From assembly GCA_942490855.1 (NCBI GenBank), contig CALNYS010000004.1, positions 1,240,001 through 1,304,000 of the forward strand: DNA of 64,000 nt. Reading direction: 5' to 3'. The stretch comes from CALNYS01 sp942490855 (lineage in GTDB: Bacteria > Planctomycetota > Phycisphaerae > Phycisphaerales > UBA1924). Of the stretch, positions 1 to 7,964 are shown piece by piece (within the stretch, counting starts at the first letter, position 1; the number at the start of each line of letters is the position of its first letter). Made by a program: the position numbers and the translations under genes. The notes beneath the pieces were generated by a model, which worked only from the letters and a program-made list of their open reading frames with translations, was not told the origin of the DNA and made no database searches.

Positions 1-1036
1 CGATCACCGTCGCCCCGAACGCGTCGAGCCCGAGCGTCATCCCCTCGCCCATGCTCCCGGTCCAACGACCGACGAGAACGACGACGCGTCCCTCGTACGC
101 GAACGGTCCGCGCGGCGACACGAACTCCGCCCACGAGCGCTCGACGCCGAAGGCGCGCAGTTCCAGCGGGAGCGCGTGCGTCTGGTACACCCGTTTCTTG
201 GAAGTGAGCCGGCCGAGGACGCCGCGCGCCACCGTCGTGTTCCCGCCGCCGGGCGTGTCGCGGAGATCGAGGATCAAGCCCGGCGCGTTGCGCAGTTCGT
301 CAAGCGCCGCGTCGAACGCGTGAATCGTCTCGTTGTTCCCGAGCGAATTGTTGAACCGGATGTACCCGGCTCCGCCCGGGAGGCGCTCGGCGTGCAGCGG
401 GCCGCGCGGGCGGGAAAAGCGGCCCGGGCTGAACGTCGCGTCGACGCGCCCGTGCTCGTCGGCGGCGACGACGCGCACCGGGGCGTCGATCCTCCCCGAG
501 AGCGCCACGCGCAGGGCCCACCCGCGCGACCACGCCGTCGGCGCTCGTGTCGCCAGGGGCTCTTCGCGCGAAACGGCCTCCGCCACGGGTGTGCCATCGA
601 TGGACTCGATCACCATCCCGGGGCGGAACCCGTGCTCGCCCGCCGCCGACCCGGCCCGCACCGCCGTGATCACCGCGCGATCATCGTTCCAGTCCGCCCA
701 CAGGTCCGTGGTCGAGGGGACCAGTCTCCGATCGTCCGCCGCGTTGGGCCAGGCCCCGGCGTGGTGATCGTGCATCTCATCGACGACGTCTTTCAACACG
801 CGGACAAAGGCCTCGTCGTCGGGCGCGCGCTGAGCCATCGGGCCGTAGATCTCGCGGACGCGCACGAGGTCGAGCCGGGACTCGGCAAGGTACGCGTAGC
901 GCTCCTCGATGAGGGTGACGACGTCGTCGAACGCGCGGGCGTACCGCTCGCCGGTCCCGTCCTCCGCTGCTCGCGCGGCGCTAGGGATCAGGAGCAAGGC
1001 GGACAGGCACGCGAGCGTGAGGGGTGTTGAACGCAT
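1..1036 (-). CDS. S41-family (C-terminal processing-like) peptidase, 3' end cut by window edge
   Basis: Reading leftwards from ATG at 1036, the frame stays open to the window edge (345 codons). It begins with a signal peptide (MRSTPLTLACLSALLLIPSAARA). A PDZ-like segment follows at about residues 125-155 (AGEHGFRPGMVIESIDG). Then comes a tail-protease core with YIRFNNS, LILDLRDTPGGGN and the nucleophile motif GSMGEG, with Ser near residue 328. Family knowledge: S41 enzymes use a Ser/Lys dyad; the later part of the domain lies outside the window. The product is probably a periplasmic or secreted serine protease. It lies 73 bases downstream of the pseudopilin gene on the same strand and could be co-transcribed. 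Family confident, substrate unknown. Confidence 0.85.
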   Translation of the reverse strand, partial: MRSTPLTLACLSALLLIPSAARAAEDGTGERYARAFDDVVTLIEERYAYLAESRLDLVRVREIYGPMAQRAPDDEAFVRVLKDVVDEMHDHHAGAWPNAADDRRLVPSTTDLWADWNDDRAVITAVRAGSAAGEHGFRPGMVIESIDGTPVAEAVSREEPLATRAPTAWSRGWALRVALSGRIDAPVRVVAADEHGRVDATFSPGRFSRPRGPLHAERLPGGAGYIRFNNSLGNNETIHAFDAALDELRNAPGLILDLRDTPGGGNTTVARGVLGRLTSKKRVYQTHALPLELRAFGVERSWAEFVSPRGPFAYEGRVVVLVGRWTGSMGEGMTLGLDAFGATVI

Positions 1037-1109
1037 GCGGGGTTATACCGCGGGCGCCAGCCACAATTCCAGACGCGCCGGCGATCGGGAGAAAGCCCGC
1101 CGCGCCGCC

Positions 1110-1988
1110 CTAGAAATCATGACCGTCCGCGCCGCCCTCGGTCCCGAGCCCCGGGGCGGTTGTCGTTTCGCCGGGGACCAGCGCCTGGTTCCCCGGGTGA
1201 CCGCTCTGGGGCCACAGGAACCGTAGGCCTGCGCGCATCGCGCTGACGGCGGTGGGGCGCGCGCTGAGGTCGGCGAGCAGCACGTTGACGTTCTCCGCGC
1301 CGCGCCCGAGCGCCGGGCCGTCCGCGTGGTGGTCGGCGGTCTCGAGCAGCGCCGCCTTCGCCGACGGGGAGCGGACGTCGGCCATGCGGAACCGCTCGGC
1401 GTGCGTCGGGAGGTCGCGCCGCGCGTCTGTCGCATCGGGCGCCCAGGCGCGCGTCGACGTCAGAAGCGCCGGGGAGAAGACGTACGAGCGCGACGAGACG
1501 TAGTCCGGCTGTTCCCACGCGGTCTCGCGGTCGTACGCGTGCAGCAGCGAGGGGCAGCTGATGCCGCTCGGGTCGGCGCGGTAGCGGGAGGGGCTCGTCT
1601 CCTCGCGGTCCCAGAGGATGCCCCGGAGCTGGAGCTGCCACCAGACCGCGCGACCGAGCGGGCGGACCGTGTGCGCGGTGTTGGCGGCGCCGTCGATGAT
1701 GTAGGGGAGCTCGTCGGACGACGAGCCGAACCACCAGCCGCCGTTGCCCGCGGCCATCGTCTCGCTAGCGAACCCGATGTCCCGGAGTGTGACGAGACAC
1801 TCGGTGCGCCGCGCCGACTCCCGCGCCCCGCGCAGCGCGGGTTGGAGAATCGCGAGGAGCACGAGGATCACGCTGATCGAGACCAAGACCTCGATAAGCG
1901 TCAAGCCGTGTCGGGATCGTTCAGTAGAACATGGTATGGCCGCGGTCTCCGTTGCGTGAGACGTCCTCGCAGTACCAGCGCCGCGCAT
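1110..1988 (-). CDS. pseudopilin-like protein with prepilin N-terminal cleavage/methylation motif (copy 1)
   Basis: 292 residues from the only in-frame ATG. The prepilin peptidase site is RHG|LTLIEVLV at about residues 26-36, with the +5 Glu, followed by a hydrophobic helix and ARESARRTECL, the usual start of planctomycete type II pseudopilins. The globular part has VRSPSAKAALLET and NVNVLLADLSA, the equivalent of the C-terminal DG/AD segment in DUF1559-like pseudopilins. The start lies 68 bases inside the upstream gene, and no better start codon is seen nearer the leader. Homologous to the 18088-18936 protein (VRHPSAKTLLVEF...VFNVLAADAH), which also follows a membrane-anchored partner. Probably a periplasmic pseudopilus or surface subunit; exact role unknown. 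Confidence 0.75.
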   Translation of the reverse strand: MRGAGTARTSHATETAAIPCSTERSRHGLTLIEVLVSISVILVLLAILQPALRGARESARRTECLVTLRDIGFASETMAAGNGGWWFGSSSDELPYIIDGAANTAHTVRPLGRAVWWQLQLRGILWDREETSPSRYRADPSGISCPSLLHAYDRETAWEQPDYVSSRSYVFSPALLTSTRAWAPDATDARRDLPTHAERFRMADVRSPSAKAALLETADHHADGPALGRGAENVNVLLADLSARPTAVSAMRAGLRFLWPQSGHPGNQALVPGETTTAPGLGTEGGADGHDF

Positions 1989-2778
1989 CGGGGTCCCACG
2001 ACCAGCGTGTGATCCACGCGTAGCTGCTCTCGTCCTCGGTCTGAACCGTTTGCACCGCGAGGGCGCAGAGCACGGATCGGTCGCGCCGGAGCAGCTCGTC
2101 GGCCGTCATCGGAGGCCAGTGCGTACGGATCGCGTTGTGCCCCGAGCCGGTGAACGCGCGGTCAAGAAACCCCTCGGGGAGGAGCTCGTACCCCGCGACA
2201 AACGCCTGTTCGGGGCTGGCGGCGCGGTAGAACGCGATCGCGCACGCGTCGTCGTTGACCGCCAGCGCGTTCGGCTTCGAGGACGCGTACGCCTTGCGCA
2301 CGATGGTCTCGAGGTGCGCCCGCGGGTCGCTGCGGTCACTTATGTCCGGCGACATCGTGCCCTGCTCGTAGCAGCCGATGAGATACCACTCCCGCTCGTC
2401 GTCGGCGCCCAGCCAGCGTCGCGGTGCGCTGTCTACGTACTCCAGATACGCGTCGGGGCCTCCGGCTCGCGCGACGAGCTGTTGGGCGAGGTCTTCCGCG
2501 AGCGTCTGCTTCATCGCGTCTGTGACGAGACCCTCGCCCGGCGCGGCCTGCATATGCGAGACGAGCGAGGATTCGAGGGCGCCGTCACCGAGCTCGGCGA
2601 TGGGCGCGTACGTCAGCGAGGCGCGCCACGCCGCTCCGTCGAGGCGTTGCGCAGCGAGCGCCTTCTTCTGCTCCCGCTGCTCAACAACCTCTCTCGGCGC
2701 CTCGCGCGTGAGCCACAGCGCCGCGCCGAGGCTCGCCAGAACGCACGCGCAGACTAGGACGCCCGCTCTCGAGTGCAC
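1921..2778 (-). CDS. membrane-anchored hypothetical protein, partner of pseudopilin (copy 1)
   Basis: 285 residues from GTG at 2778, chosen because AACGGAG lies just upstream and the frame opens directly into a hydrophobic anchor (AGVLVCACVLASLGAALWL). The rest looks extracytoplasmic: a helical region (VTDAMKQTLAEDLAQQLV), then a mixed region ending in WYCEDVS and TMFY. I recognise no named family. It aligns along its length with the 18933-19835 protein: the helical segment, a Y-E pair near the middle, ADELLRRDRS against AEEYARDHDS, and an aromatic-x-Cys near the end. Both genes overlap a downstream pseudopilin gene, so they form a duplicated two-gene cassette. Function unknown; perhaps a pseudopilin partner. 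Confidence 0.7.
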   Translation of the reverse strand: MHSRAGVLVCACVLASLGAALWLTREAPREVVEQREQKKALAAQRLDGAAWRASLTYAPIAELGDGALESSLVSHMQAAPGEGLVTDAMKQTLAEDLAQQLVARAGGPDAYLEYVDSAPRRWLGADDEREWYLIGCYEQGTMSPDISDRSDPRAHLETIVRKAYASSKPNALAVNDDACAIAFYRAASPEQAFVAGYELLPEGFLDRAFTGSGHNAIRTHWPPMTADELLRRDRSVLCALAVQTVQTEDESSYAWITRWSWDPDARRWYCEDVSRNGDRGHTMFY

Positions 2779-2911
2779 GGTCGCTCGCTCCGTTTCAGGC
2801 CCTCGCACCGGGCTCGCCCGGCGTGGAAGGGGTGCGGGACGGGTGGAAGAGATACAACGCCGAGTGATACGTGGCGATCCCTCGATGAGTTGCAGACCAG
2901 AAGAGCTTCGA

Positions 2912-2927
2912 CGCGACGCGCGTCGCG
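2912..2927. repeat. perfect 16-bp palindrome between divergent genes
   Basis: CGCGACGCGCGTCGCG is a perfect inverted repeat without a spacer. It lies in the 267-base gap between the leftward gene starting at 2778 and the rightward epimerase starting at 3046. It could be an operator or only GC-rich chance. The rest of the gap shows no RNA gene and no small ORF I trust. Confidence 0.35.
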
Positions 2928-3030
2928 GCGTTGCTGCTTTGTTCGCCCCGTGACGGGGGAGCCCGACACGCCAGTTAGCGGACCTCTTGCTCTCACACTG
3001 TTTACAAGGGGTGTGCGCACCCGCACCCGC

Positions 3031-3036
3031 TACAAT
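3031..3036 (+). promoter_or_regulatory. -10 box (TACAAT) for the epimerase gene; predicted leaderless
   Basis: TACAAT ends nine bases before the ATG at 3046, so transcription should start at or next to the start codon. No Shine-Dalgarno sequence fits between. One of twelve starts in this window with a -10 box 6-10 bases upstream. Confidence 0.55.
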
Positions 3037-3045
3037 CCCCTCCTC

Positions 3046-4053
3046 ATGGGGACCGATCCGACACACTCCGACGCCGCCACCCTCGACGGTTCGCGCGTCT
3101 GCGTCACCGGCGGGGCCGGGTTCATCGGCTCCCGCCTCGCGGGTCGCCTGCTCGAGCTGGGCGCCGCGGTCACGGTGCTCGACGACCTCTCCAACGCCGA
3201 CATGGGCCCGATCGCCGATCTGCTCGACGCGCACGCCGGGCGGTTCCGGTTTCTCCACGCGTCGGTCCTCGACCCAGCGGCCCTCGACGACGCGGTCGAG
3301 AGCGCGTCGGTGGTGTTTCACCTGGCGGCGGTGAGCGCGGCGGGGATCTCGATCGACGAGCCCACGCGCGTCTTCGACGTCAACGCCGCCGGCACGCAGC
3401 GCGTGTGCGAGGCCGCGCGCCGCGCGGGCGTGGCGCGGCTCGTGTACGCAGGGTCGTGCAGCGCCTACGGGCGCGCCGCGTCGCCGCAGCGCGAATCCGT
3501 CGCGCCGCACGCGCTCTCCCCCTACGCCGCGAGCAAACTCGCCGGCGAGCAGATGGTGACGGCCTACAGCGAGTCGATGGGGCTCCCCGGCGTGTCGCTG
3601 CGCTTCTTCAACGTCTACGGCCCCGGGCAGCCCGCGGGCTCGGCGTACGCGGCGGTCGTCCCGATCTTCATCGAGCGCGCCCTGCGCGGCGAGCCGCTCG
3701 AGCTCCACGGCGGCGGGGTTCAGACACGCGATTTCATCCACGTCTCGGACGTCGTGCGGGCGCTCCTGCTCGCGGCCGGGCGACAGGACGCCGGCCCGGG
3801 CCCCTTCAACGTCGGGACCGGAAACGCCGTCACCGTGCGCGAGCTCGCCGAGAGCGTCGTGCGCCTTTGCGGCACCCCCGGCGTCGAGCTGATCGACGCC
3901 CCGGAGCGTCCCGGCGACGTGCCCGCGTCGGCCGCCGACACCACCCGCACCGCCGAGGCCCTCGGTTTTCGTGCGGAAACGTCGTTTGAAGACGGCCTCG
4001 CGGAGCTCGTCGAGCACGCTCGGCGCGGCGACGCGCTCGGCGCCGGCGCCTGA
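3046..4053 (+). CDS. NAD-dependent nucleotide-sugar epimerase/dehydratase (extended SDR)
   Basis: 335 residues. ATG at 3046 puts the Rossmann motif GGAGFIGSRL near residue 20. The family signatures follow: YAGSCSAYG (catalytic Ser/Thr region), SPYAASKLAGEQ (YxxxK) and LRFFNVYGPGQ. A C-terminal sugar-binding half carries GGGVQTRDFIHV and FNVGTGNAVTV. This matches the UDP-glucose 4-epimerase/dTDP-glucose dehydratase superfamily at normal length. It should interconvert a nucleotide sugar for glycan synthesis in the cytoplasm; the substrate cannot be read from sequence. It is followed 45 bases later by a membrane protein on the same strand, which has its own -10 box. Confidence 0.9.
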   Translation: MGTDPTHSDAATLDGSRVCVTGGAGFIGSRLAGRLLELGAAVTVLDDLSNADMGPIADLLDAHAGRFRFLHASVLDPAALDDAVESASVVFHLAAVSAAGISIDEPTRVFDVNAAGTQRVCEAARRAGVARLVYAGSCSAYGRAASPQRESVAPHALSPYAASKLAGEQMVTAYSESMGLPGVSLRFFNVYGPGQPAGSAYAAVVPIFIERALRGEPLELHGGGVQTRDFIHVSDVVRALLLAAGRQDAGPGPFNVGTGNAVTVRELAESVVRLCGTPGVELIDAPERPGDVPASAADTTRTAEALGFRAETSFEDGLAELVEHARRGDALGAGA

Positions 4054-4085
4054 GACCGACTGAACCCCCGCCCCGGAACGCCCGA

Positions 4086-4091
4086 TACCAT
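4086..4091 (+). promoter_or_regulatory. -10 box (TACCAT), predicted leaderless start
   Basis: TACCAT lies seven bases before the ATG at 4099, with no room for a ribosome binding site. Confidence 0.5.
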
Positions 4092-4098
4092 CGTCGCG

Positions 4099-4926
4099 AT
4101 GCTTACGCGACTCGACGCTTTCCGACCCCACGCGCTCCTGCTGACGCTCCCCGTCACGCTGCTGTGGACGCCCCAGCTCGGGGTCGCGCTCGGCGCGGTC
4201 GTCGTGCTCGCCCACGCCGCCGGCGTCCTCTTCCTCAGCGCCACGTGGACGCGTCGCGATCTGGCGGCGTCCCTCGACCCGCGCCTCGGGCTCTCCCGCG
4301 ACCGGTTCAGCGTGGACCGCGAGGCGCTCGATCTCGCGGCGTCGATGATCGGGATCTTCTGCGCGGCGATGGTCGTCGTCCTGCTCGTCGCGGCGTTCCC
4401 GGTCGGGGTCTACGCCGTCTTCGCGCTCGCGTCCGGCTGGTGGGTGTCAACGCTCCCGCGCGCCAAGCGGTACGTGCGCCTCGAGGTCATCGCGCCCGCG
4501 GCGCTGCTGATCGGGCCGGCGATGCTGCTGCGCGCCCCGGCGTGGCGCGGGCACGAATCCGACGCCATCACCGCCGCCGCCCACGCGACCGCGTGGTTCG
4601 TCGGCGCGTTGTTGCTCGTGCAGATGCTCGTCGCGATGACCCGCGACCGTGAGGCCGACGCCGCCGCGGGCGTCTCGACCACCGCCAGCGCGCTGACGCG
4701 CGAGGGCTCGGTGGTGCTGATCGCGCTGATCTACGCCACGATCACCCTGCTCGCCGCCCTCGGCGCGTGGTCGGGGTGGTGGGGGGTGGCGCCGGTGCTT
4801 CTCGCGGGCTGGACGAGCACCGCGGTCGTGGCGCTGCTGTGCGTGCGATGGGACTCGTGGGCCGTGGGCCTGGGCGCCGTCGGCGGCGGGATGGCGGCCT
4901 TCAGCGCCGCGTTCGCCGCGATCTGA
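4099..4926 (+). CDS. polytopic membrane protein, possibly a degenerate UbiA-type prenyltransferase
   Basis: 275 residues with about eight hydrophobic segments and short loops. A central loop reads MTRDREADAAAGVSTTA, which resembles the second aspartate-rich motif of UbiA prenyltransferases (D-R/V-E-x-D-x-x-A-G). The first motif (NDxxDxxxD) is not obvious; the corresponding loop is TRRDLAASLDPRLGLSRD. So it may be a divergent or inactive UbiA relative, or an unrelated membrane protein. Its stop abuts the ftsK stop (TGATCA), a convergent arrangement with no intergenic space. Confidence 0.45.
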   Translation: MLTRLDAFRPHALLLTLPVTLLWTPQLGVALGAVVVLAHAAGVLFLSATWTRRDLAASLDPRLGLSRDRFSVDREALDLAASMIGIFCAAMVVVLLVAAFPVGVYAVFALASGWWVSTLPRAKRYVRLEVIAPAALLIGPAMLLRAPAWRGHESDAITAAAHATAWFVGALLLVQMLVAMTRDREADAAAGVSTTASALTREGSVVLIALIYATITLLAALGAWSGWWGVAPVLLAGWTSTAVVALLCVRWDSWAVGLGAVGGGMAAFSAAFAAI

Positions 4927-7818
4927 TCACGCCTTCTTCGTCGGCGCGAAGGGCGGCTCGTCAGCGGACGCCTCGTCCTCTTCCTCTTCTTCGCCCTCTT
5001 CCCATTCTTCTTCGTCCTCGTCTTCTTCCTCTTCCCATTCCTCGTCGACGTCCTCGGGGGCCACCGGGTTGCCGTCCTCGTCGACGTACTCGTACTCGTA
5101 TTCCTCGTCGTCTTCTTCCTCGTCGCCCTCTTCGGCTTCGTCGACGATCTCCTCGTCCTCGTCCGCTTCGTCGGGCTCGCTCGCAGCGACGGGAGCCGGC
5201 GAGTCGTCGTCGTCATCGTCGGCCCGGAAAGGCTCGTCCGCCTCATCGACGCGCATGACGTCGTTGGGGTTGGGCTCGTCCGTGGCGCCCGAGTCGATGA
5301 GCTGGGACTTGATCTCTTCCCACGTCTCGGGCGTGATGGTCACCTCACGAGCGACGGTGCCCTTGTACTCGCCGATGATGCCGGCCTCGCCCATGAGGTC
5401 GATCAGTCGGCTGGCGCGGGTGTAGCCGATCGCGAGACGGCGCTGGAGCAGCGAGACGCTGCCGCGCTTGGTCTCGAGCACGACCTCCACGGCCTTGGCA
5501 AAGAGCGGGTCCTCGAGGGCGTTCTGGAGGCCCTGCGTCTCGGCCTCGGCGCCCGCGCTCTCGGTCCCCGTGCGCAGCTGCACGAGCTGGCGGTCGAAGC
5601 TCGGGGCCGCGACGTCTTTGAGGAACCGCACGACCTTGCGCGCTTCCCGGTCCTCGACCAGCGTGCCCTGGCAACGCTCGAGCTTGTGCTGGCGCGGCGA
5701 GAGGAACAGCATGTCGCCCTGCCCCAGCAGGAGCTCCGCGCCCTTCTGATCGAGCACGATGCGCGAGTCCATCCCCGACGCCACCTTGAACGCGATGCGC
5801 CCGGGCAGGTTGGACTTGATCAGCCCCGTGACGACGTTCGCCTGCGGGCGCTGCGTCGCGACGACCAGGTGCAGCCCGACGGCGCGGGCCTTCTGCGCGA
5901 TGCGCACGATCGAGCCCTCGACCTCCTTGTTGGTCATCATCAGGTCCGCGAGCTCGTCGATCATGAAGACGATGTACGGGAGCTTCCGCGGGATGCGGGC
6001 CTCTTCCGCCTCGCTCTGCGGCTCGAAGCGTTCCTTGAGCTCGTCCCACTCGAGCTCGTTGTAGCCCGCGATGTCGCGCACGCCCGCCTCGGCCAGCAGC
6101 TCGTAGCGCTCGTCCATCTTGCCGACGGCCCACTCGAGGATCGCCGCAGCTTTGCCCATCTCCGTGACGACCGGGCACATGAGGTGGGGGATGTCGCGGA
6201 ACATCGAGAGCTCGACCATCTTCGGGTCGATCAGCACCAGCTTGAGCTCGTTGGGCTTCTTCGTGTAGAGGAAGCTCATGATGATCGTGTTCATGCACAC
6301 GCTCTTGCCCGAGCCCGTGGTGCCCGCGATCAGCATGTGCGGCAGCGACGCGAGGTCCTCGATCAGCGGCTCGCCTGCGGCGTCCTTGCCCAGGAACATG
6401 GGCAGACGCATCCCCGTCGCCTTGTCGCCCAGCGACATCAGCTCCTTGAGGCGCACCTTTTCCTTCTCGGCGTTGGGCACCTCGATGCCCACCGTGTCGC
6501 GCCCGACCATGTTGGGCACGATGCGGATGTTGATCGCCTTGAGCGCGCGCGCCAGGTCGCTCGCGACGGCGCTGAGCTGGCTGACCTTCGTCCCCGGCGC
6601 CAGACGCACCTCGTAGAGCGTGACGACCGGCCCCGACTCGATCCCCACGACCTCGCCGTCGATGCGGTACACGTTCAGCGCCCGCTCGAGCCCGCGCGCT
6701 TGCTCGCGGACGTACTCCTCGTGGCGGTCCGAGTAGCTCTCCTCGGGCTCGGCCAGCAGGTCCAGCCCGGGGAACTTGTACCCCTCGAGCGCCTCGCCCG
6801 ATTGCCAGCCCTCGAGGTCCTCGTCGGTCGCAGACTTCTTGGTCGTCGACGAGAGCTTCACCGGGAGCGCCGAGATCTTCGCCTCGAGCTCCGCGGGCGA
6901 GTAGATCTGCGGGGCGCCGGGGAGGTCCTCGAGGTCCTCGTCCTCTTCGACCTCGTAGTCCTCGCCGTCGGTCTCGTACTCGTCGAGTTCCTCCGCGTCG
7001 TACTCCTCGATCTCGTCGTCGTCGATCTCTGCGGGCTCGGGCTTCGCGGGGCGCACCTTCTTGGTGCGCACGACGGGCTTGCCCGCGGCGACGGTCTCGA
7101 GGGCCGACATCTTCTGCGTCGTTTCGAGCAGCTCCTCGTCGTCGTCGAGGTCGGTCATGCGGATGTGGCGCGCCTCGGCGCGGCGCTCTCGCCACGCGGC
7201 CGCGGCGTCGGCCGAGCGGCGCGCGGCCCCGGCGGCGCGGGGCGACAGCGCGTCCCACATCGCCAGCGGCACCGTCACGACCAGCCAGTCGAACGCCACC
7301 GTCGCGCCCACGAGCGCCAGCAGCACCAGCCAGAGCGCGGCGCCCAGCGTGCTAAACCGCGACGTGAGCTCGTAGACCCCGGCGATCGCCGCCAGCCCGC
7401 CGCCGCCCTCGGGCGCCCACGAGAGCGCGGGCCAGAAGAGCGCGTGGAACGCCGAGACCGCCAGCGCCAGCATCGTCAGCCCCAGTGCGCGCAAGGGGAG
7501 CTGCGACACCGTGCGGCCGGCCGCGGCCAGCCCCAGCGCGAGCCCCGCGCCGCCCACGAGCAGCCAGACCCCGACGCCCAGGAGGCGGAAGACCCAGAAC
7601 GCGACCGCGGCGCCGAAGGGGCCGCACCAGTTCGCGGTGTCCGCGTTGGCGGGGGCGATCGCCGCGGAAGGGGGGTCGGCGGGATCGAAGCTCAGGAGGC
7701 TGGCGACGAGGAACGCCCATGCGGTGAGGGCGATGATCCAGCCCACGCGGGGCCAGAGACCGGCCCCTTCTTCTGGGGGTTCAGACCACGTTCGGGATGG
7801 GGTGGCGGCGCGCGGCAT
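4927..7818 (-). CDS. ftsK: DNA translocase FtsK/SpoIIIE with highly acidic linker and C-terminal tail
   Basis: 963 residues. About four N-terminal membrane segments (roughly 25-185) are followed by an acidic linker (about 225-310), the alpha/beta motor with Walker A GTTGSGKSV near residue 500, IDELADLMM, and VATQRPQANVVTG. The winged-helix gamma domain lies at about 775-830 (RRLAIGYTRASRLIDLMGEAGIIG). Known role: septum-anchored ATP-driven pump that clears chromosome ends at division; gamma reads polar KOPS-like sites. Odd: about 115 further residues follow gamma, dominated by Glu/Asp runs and ending PPFAPTKKA. FtsK normally ends soon after gamma. The ATG at 7818 is nine bases from a GATAAT box. 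Confidence 0.95.
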   Translation of the reverse strand: MPRAATPSRTWSEPPEEGAGLWPRVGWIIALTAWAFLVASLLSFDPADPPSAAIAPANADTANWCGPFGAAVAFWVFRLLGVGVWLLVGGAGLALGLAAAGRTVSQLPLRALGLTMLALAVSAFHALFWPALSWAPEGGGGLAAIAGVYELTSRFSTLGAALWLVLLALVGATVAFDWLVVTVPLAMWDALSPRAAGAARRSADAAAAWRERRAEARHIRMTDLDDDEELLETTQKMSALETVAAGKPVVRTKKVRPAKPEPAEIDDDEIEEYDAEELDEYETDGEDYEVEEDEDLEDLPGAPQIYSPAELEAKISALPVKLSSTTKKSATDEDLEGWQSGEALEGYKFPGLDLLAEPEESYSDRHEEYVREQARGLERALNVYRIDGEVVGIESGPVVTLYEVRLAPGTKVSQLSAVASDLARALKAINIRIVPNMVGRDTVGIEVPNAEKEKVRLKELMSLGDKATGMRLPMFLGKDAAGEPLIEDLASLPHMLIAGTTGSGKSVCMNTIIMSFLYTKKPNELKLVLIDPKMVELSMFRDIPHLMCPVVTEMGKAAAILEWAVGKMDERYELLAEAGVRDIAGYNELEWDELKERFEPQSEAEEARIPRKLPYIVFMIDELADLMMTNKEVEGSIVRIAQKARAVGLHLVVATQRPQANVVTGLIKSNLPGRIAFKVASGMDSRIVLDQKGAELLLGQGDMLFLSPRQHKLERCQGTLVEDREARKVVRFLKDVAAPSFDRQLVQLRTGTESAGAEAETQGLQNALEDPLFAKAVEVVLETKRGSVSLLQRRLAIGYTRASRLIDLMGEAGIIGEYKGTVAREVTITPETWEEIKSQLIDSGATDEPNPNDVMRVDEADEPFRADDDDDDSPAPVAASEPDEADEDEEIVDEAEEGDEEEDDEEYEYEYVDEDGNPVAPEDVDEEWEEEEDEDEEEWEEGEEEEEDEASADEPPFAPTKKA

Positions 7819-7827
7819 CGTGGGGGC

Positions 7828-7833
7828 ATTATC
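7828..7833 (-). promoter_or_regulatory. -10 box (GATAAT) for ftsK, predicted leaderless
   Basis: On the minus strand GATAAT is followed by nine bases and then the ftsK ATG at 7818. Confidence 0.45.
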
Positions 7834-7939
7834 GACCGGCGAGCGTCGCCGCGGGCACCATTGGCGCGTCGAACTCGCGGACTGGGCGGGACATCTCGGA
7901 GGGGGGCCTTTTTCTTTCGGTGTTTGCGCGTCGTATGGG

Positions 7940-7945
7940 TAGACT
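7940..7945 (+). promoter_or_regulatory. -10 box (TAGACT) upstream of the HAF-repeat gene
   Basis: TAGACT is followed by a short leader carrying GCAGGGAGGA before the ATG at 7965, so this gene appears to have a conventional 5' UTR with a ribosome binding site. No clear -35 box is seen. Confidence 0.35.
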
Positions 7946-7964
7946 CGCGTGCAGGGAGGACATC

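Noticed and set aside
3001..3006. TTTACA as a -35 partner of the TACAAT box at 3031.
   Set aside because: The spacing of 24 bases is too long for a sigma70 promoter.
1921..4215. A 764-codon leftward open frame spanning the epimerase gene.
   Set aside because: Only its last 285 codons (from GTG 2778) look like a protein; the rest is antisense to the well-supported epimerase at 3046-4053.
4950..5220. Repetitive-looking tcctcttc/cgtcctc stretches resembling a tandem repeat.
   Set aside because: They are the GAG/GAA/GAC codons of the FtsK acidic tail on the other strand, not an independent repeat.
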